Assembly: GCF_002432345.1 (NCBI RefSeq)
Contig: NZ_DJDT01000208.1
Span: 1 to 33,780 of the forward strand
Source of the DNA: Pedobacter sp. UBA5917
Lineage (GTDB): Bacteria > Bacteroidota > Bacteroidia > Sphingobacteriales > Sphingobacteriaceae
Direction: 5' to 3'
DNA length: 33,780 nt
Shown: one piece after another, positions 33,467-33,780 of the stretch
How positions within the stretch are numbered: the first letter of the stretch is position 1
Layout of the letters: the number at the start of each line of letters is the position of its first letter
Notes under the pieces: model-generated
What the model saw: only the letters and a program-made list of their open reading frames with translations
Database searches by the model: none
Told to the model about the DNA's origin: nothing
Made by a program: the position numbers and the translations under genes

Positions 33467-33780
33467 ATGGTTTTAAGAAAATGCTTTCTCATCTGGGAGA
33501 TTATACCGCTAAAAACAGATAATATCGACAGGCCTTTTTAAGGCGTTATGCTAGCTTGCTTTGAAAACTAACAGGTTTTACCGAAGAACGCCCGTCAATC
33601 CCAAGTGCGGGCAAATCAAAAAAACAGTAGCAAAACAGAATAATTGGCACTACCAAACCTAAAACGCAGTGGTTTTGTGCAGGTCTTGCAAAAATTTTAA
33701 CTTCATTGATATTTACTGCACAAAACAAAGTGCCGCTGTTTTTTTGATGTGAGGTGGCCTTGTGTGAAAGCACATTGCTG
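33467..33780. other. Right-edge stretch, no secure gene
   Basis: A minus-strand frame (33546 to beyond the edge, up to 33773 from a GTG) contains a hydrophobic PAQNHCVLGLVVPIILFCYC stretch and might be the end of a gene starting outside the window. Composition is poor (many Cys/His/Ser) and the start is not visible, so I do not call it. Confidence 0.25.

Noticed and set aside
33546..33773. Minus-strand frame at the right edge
   Set aside because: Only a GTG start is visible, composition is unusual and the frame runs off the window, so it cannot be supported either way.

Overview
The window looks like the chromosome of a Bacteroidota member, most likely Sphingobacteriaceae and close to Pedobacter. 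The signs are a SusC/SusD pair with a GH97 enzyme, a DUF6588-type barrel protein, DUF4953-type secreted metalloproteases, TAnnTTTG-type promoter boxes, moderate AT content and many dispersed palindromic intergenic repeats. I see no rRNA, tRNA, CRISPR array, transposase or phage genes. The genus is inference from gene content and style, not from a marker gene.

Layout. Bases 1-3740: two overlapping paralogous secreted metalloproteases. The upstream one, cut by the window edge, has lost its zinc ligands; the downstream one is intact. Bases 3788-6152: a GntR/FadR-type regulator and an Fsr-like MFS exporter, linked by three copies of one 11-bp palindrome. Bases 6151-7085: an NmrA-type NAD(P)-binding gene broken by a frameshift. 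Bases 7086-7612: repeat-filled spacer.

Bases 7613-9066 are the most interesting part. A compact operon begins at a canonical promoter followed by a 16-bp palindrome. It encodes a RelE/HigB-like protein, a 35-codon ORF that is probably the displaced C-terminus of the same toxin, an XRE (HigA-like) antitoxin with a long C-terminal tail, and a 152-residue protein resembling the SecB chaperone fold. The order toxin-antitoxin-SecB-like is that of tripartite toxin-antitoxin-chaperone (TAC) systems, best known from Mycobacterium tuberculosis HigB1-HigA1-Rv1957.

Bases 9091-10629: three minus-strand genes for unknown membrane-associated proteins. Bases 11148-12968: a GH99/GH71-like lipoprotein glycosidase. 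Bases 13027-15038, minus strand: a DHFR/RibD-like reductase, an AraC regulator, an unknown protein and an unreported 43-residue membrane protein. Bases 15226-15996: a secreted unknown protein.

Bases 16158-25227 form a starch-utilisation-type locus: a membrane-bound SusR-like regulator, SusC, SusD and a GH97 alpha-glucosidase whose acidic residues fit the inverting SusB type. A SusC/D complex would bind and import alpha-glucan oligosaccharides, GH97 would cleave them in the periplasm, and the regulator would sense the products. A DUF6588-type protein follows. Next come a divergent HxlR regulator/SDR pair, a small unknown gene, a 33-residue membrane protein with its own terminator, a PRC-barrel protein, two unknown exported or membrane proteins and a complete ABC exporter (31637-33466).
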